From assembly GCA_022575985.1 (NCBI GenBank), contig JAKSXM010000132.1, positions 16,306,001-16,370,000 of the forward strand: DNA of 64,000 bases, given 5' to 3'. This document shows positions 61,689 to 64,000 of the stretch, piece after piece. The notes under the pieces are model-generated. The model worked only from the letters and a program-made list of their open reading frames with translations. It was not told the DNA's origin and did not search any database. Position 1 is the first letter of the stretch. Each line of letters begins with the position of its first letter. Origin of the DNA: Anagrus nilaparvatae (lineage: Eukaryota > Arthropoda > Insecta > Hymenoptera > Mymaridae). The translations under genes and the position numbers were made by a program.

Positions 61689-62624
61689 CAATATTAAGTT
61701 TATTTAAACTATTGTAATTAAATGTCACAGCATTAATTTTTGTTTTTAATCATTTTATTTTATTAAAATTTATATAATAAAATTACAAGAATGACAAATA
61801 TAAATTTTAAAATTAATACTAGTTATTTTGAGTTGAATCAGAGATTTTGAATGTATTTATTTGTATTAGATATCTTTTTTACCGATTGGTTAGATGCAAA
61901 AATTTTAAATCAACAAAAAATTTATTTTTTCATTAAAATTAATTTAAAAATTTTCTCATTTAAAAAATGTTATCTAAAATAAAAATTAAAATTAAAATCA
62001 AAACTTAAGCTAAAAAAAAAAATTAAAACTAAAATTAAAAAAAGTTAAAAGAATAAATTATCCACAATAATTTTACCCATAATTTTGAATAAAATAAATA
62101 TATTTAGTGATTTTATTTTTTCAAAAAAATTATAAAAAATTATTTACTGCTTGGTTTTTTCAAACAATATTTATATAGAAAAAATTAGAATCGAATAGAA
62201 AATAGTTATAAATAAACCAAAAATACGTATGAATATTCCTGAATTTTCAAGAACTTTTAATTTAAAAAATTTTATTTTATTTTTGTTGACTCTATATATC
62301 TCGCCCAAAATTTAAATATTCAAACTTAATTTTTTTTAAAACTAATTTTTCTCAGCAAAAAAGGCAAATTTGTTTTAAAATAATTAGCGGTTTGCAAAAT
62401 ATGTTTACTCCTTTTTTGCGTATTTTTTGAAAATTTGAAGTTTTTGCATTCTTTTTCAGCAACTGAAATTCGTAGTTAGCGACCTAAACAGGCCAAATTT
62501 TTTTACAATTTTTGCAAAAATATCTCTAAAAAGGCCTAATAAAAAGCTTTTTACTTAACGAACTATAAAAATGAAAAAGAGAATAGTTTCGAATTTTTTC
62601 CAAAGATATTAATTTTTTCATATA
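61689..62624. other. gene-free AT-rich stretch
   Basis: I see no coding region or distinct repeat upstream of the sHSP promoter. Confidence 0.4.
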
Positions 62625-63098
62625 AGGGGTGTGCTGTTACCCGAAATTCAAATTGTTTCCGCGAAACCTCGGGCTTTTCTTCCAGATAGAGATTGATTAG
62701 ATCAAGTTCAGGTTAACCCCGAAATTTTCAATACAGGCGCCAGCCATACTAATCACACCTAAAAATTAAATTTCTTTTTCCGAGGATAAAAATAGGTGGT
62801 ACTTATGTTTTTTGAACCACTGAACACGAATCCGGGGTCCGTTTTGCGAATTTCGTGGTCAATTTTTTGTCATTAACAAATTATTGCAAAATTGGCCAAT
62901 AATTTGTTAATAACAAAAAATTGACCAGGAAATTCGCAAAACGGACCCCTGATTCGTGTTCAGCGGGTGAAAAATATAAGTACCACCTACAGGTATACAA
63001 AGTGAATCGAAAATTTCTCTGAAAAACAAAAAAAAAATGGGTTTTCAGGTCAGATATCTTGCGGATACCCGATACTTCGCGTATAATCGCACACCCCA
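62625..63098. mobile_element. decayed foldback element
   Basis: GGGGTGTGC at the left and GCACACCCC at the right are the ends. The central part is a strong palindrome, with AATTCGCAAAACGGACCCC on the right opposite its near-complement on the left, closing near 62885. The outer arms are much diverged. It has no coding capacity. Confidence 0.6.
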
Positions 63099-63239
63099 TT
63101 TCACAATATCAAAATCTCGAGTATTCAAAACAGTAATCTCTGATTCAAAAATTATCGCTTAGACACTTTGAAATTCAAATAAAATAAAAAAGTAACTAAA
63201 TTTTTTTTTTATTTTTATTAAAAACATTGCTCAGCAACG

Positions 63240-63420
63240 ACATTTTTCAATAACAATAATTAATAATAATAATAATTTATAATAATAACTAAATGTAATA
63301 TAATTTATAATAATACACAATAATAATAAGTATAATGATCGTAAAAATAATAGTATATAATAAAAAAAAATTAATAATAATTAATAAACAATTTTTAATT
63401 ACATTGTCAATTATCAATTA
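63240..63420. repeat. AAT-rich simple repeat
   Basis: Imperfect (AAT/TAA) trinucleotide-like sequence without other content. Confidence 0.6.
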
Positions 63421-63555
63421 AATTAACTTTTATATACTTCGACAATACTTAATATTTTTTTTATTTTTTTTATTTTTTAATTAACCCCACAACTTCAAAT
63501 GCATATAATTATAGAGGAAACAAATCAGATAATAACATGAAATAACCCATTAACG

Positions 63556-63722
63556 CCTAATCAACCTTTCTTGGACTAATATAAATATTTCATAATTCAT
63601 CCAGAATTTGGGGTTGATATCGTGTTTTCTAGGAGTTTTGTAAAAATTAAGTGAAATTTTTAACCCTAAATATTCATTTTCTAATATGAAAATTTATCTG
63701 TCCAAGAATGGTTGATTAGGTT
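63556..63722. repeat. short inverted repeat
   Basis: CCTAATCAACCTTTCTTGGAC at the left and GTCCAAGAATGGTTGATTAGG at the right are 21-bp arms with one or two mismatches, about 125 bp apart. Probably a small MITE. Confidence 0.6.
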
Positions 63723-64000
63723 TTATTGGTTTAAAAAAAATTAAAGTGATGGATGACTGAGATTATTTTTCTTTAAGTATAAAAAACACATTATGTTATT
63801 AATTATTAGAGCAAAAAGCGCATTTTTTTATACAGCTTAATAATTTTAATTAATTTTATATGAAATTTTAGCTTAATACAGAAACTACAGAATTTTAGAC
63901 TCTGATCCTTTGTTTATCACCTTAATTCTGAAGTTCTTTTACAGACAAAACCTAAAATTACATAGTTCCCATTTTCAAGCCAGAAAATGCTAAAATTTAA

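Overview
This is a very AT-rich eukaryotic window. It carries short-exon insect genes with GT/AG introns, AATAAA-type signals, and dense inverted-repeat transposable elements. The laminin, SMYD4, syntaxin, HAD and lethal(2)essential-for-life genes are typical of insects. The low GC, the sHSP N-terminus and the endogenous virus-like genes fit a hymenopteran, possibly a parasitoid wasp, but that placement is inference.

Layout. (1) 2.5-5.7 kb, + strand: the last five exons of a syntaxin-6 type Qc-SNARE. (2) 5.9-18.5 kb: an accessory region. Transposon palindromes alternate with GC-richer coding islands, all on the minus strand. These are a 425-codon reading frame with adjacent PTAP and PPPY late-domain motifs, a frame-broken gene resembling a negative-strand RNA virus nucleoprotein with part of its 3' end duplicated, and two related cysteine-rich genes in tandem. 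I read this as a decaying cluster of endogenous viral or otherwise foreign genes. One orphan host-like terminal exon lies at 10.8-10.96 kb. (3) 20.5-41.2 kb, minus strand: a complete laminin gamma-1 gene (LanB2). I reconstructed it as 24 exons encoding 1,624 residues with phase-consistent junctions. Its large 5' introns are full of foldback elements. (4) 41.2-52 kb: gene-free, with several large palindromic elements, a tandem/inverted repeat array and a diverged copy of the LanB2 5' end. (5) 52.2-54.7 kb, minus: a SMYD4-like SET/MYND protein of 598 residues in six exons. (6) 59.0-60.0 kb, minus: an HDHD3/Reg-2 HAD-like protein of 256 residues in three exons. (7) 60.8-61.7 kb, minus: an intronless small heat shock protein with TATA box, initiator and three heat shock elements. 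(8) 62-64 kb: repeats only.

The host genes do not form a pathway. They are a basement-membrane chain, a Golgi/endosome SNARE, a putative protein methyltransferase, a HAD-fold protein and a chaperone. The most novel parts are the minus-strand foreign island at 7-18 kb, the duplication of the LanB2 promoter/first exon at 47 kb, and the unusual number of nearly full-length palindromic transposons.
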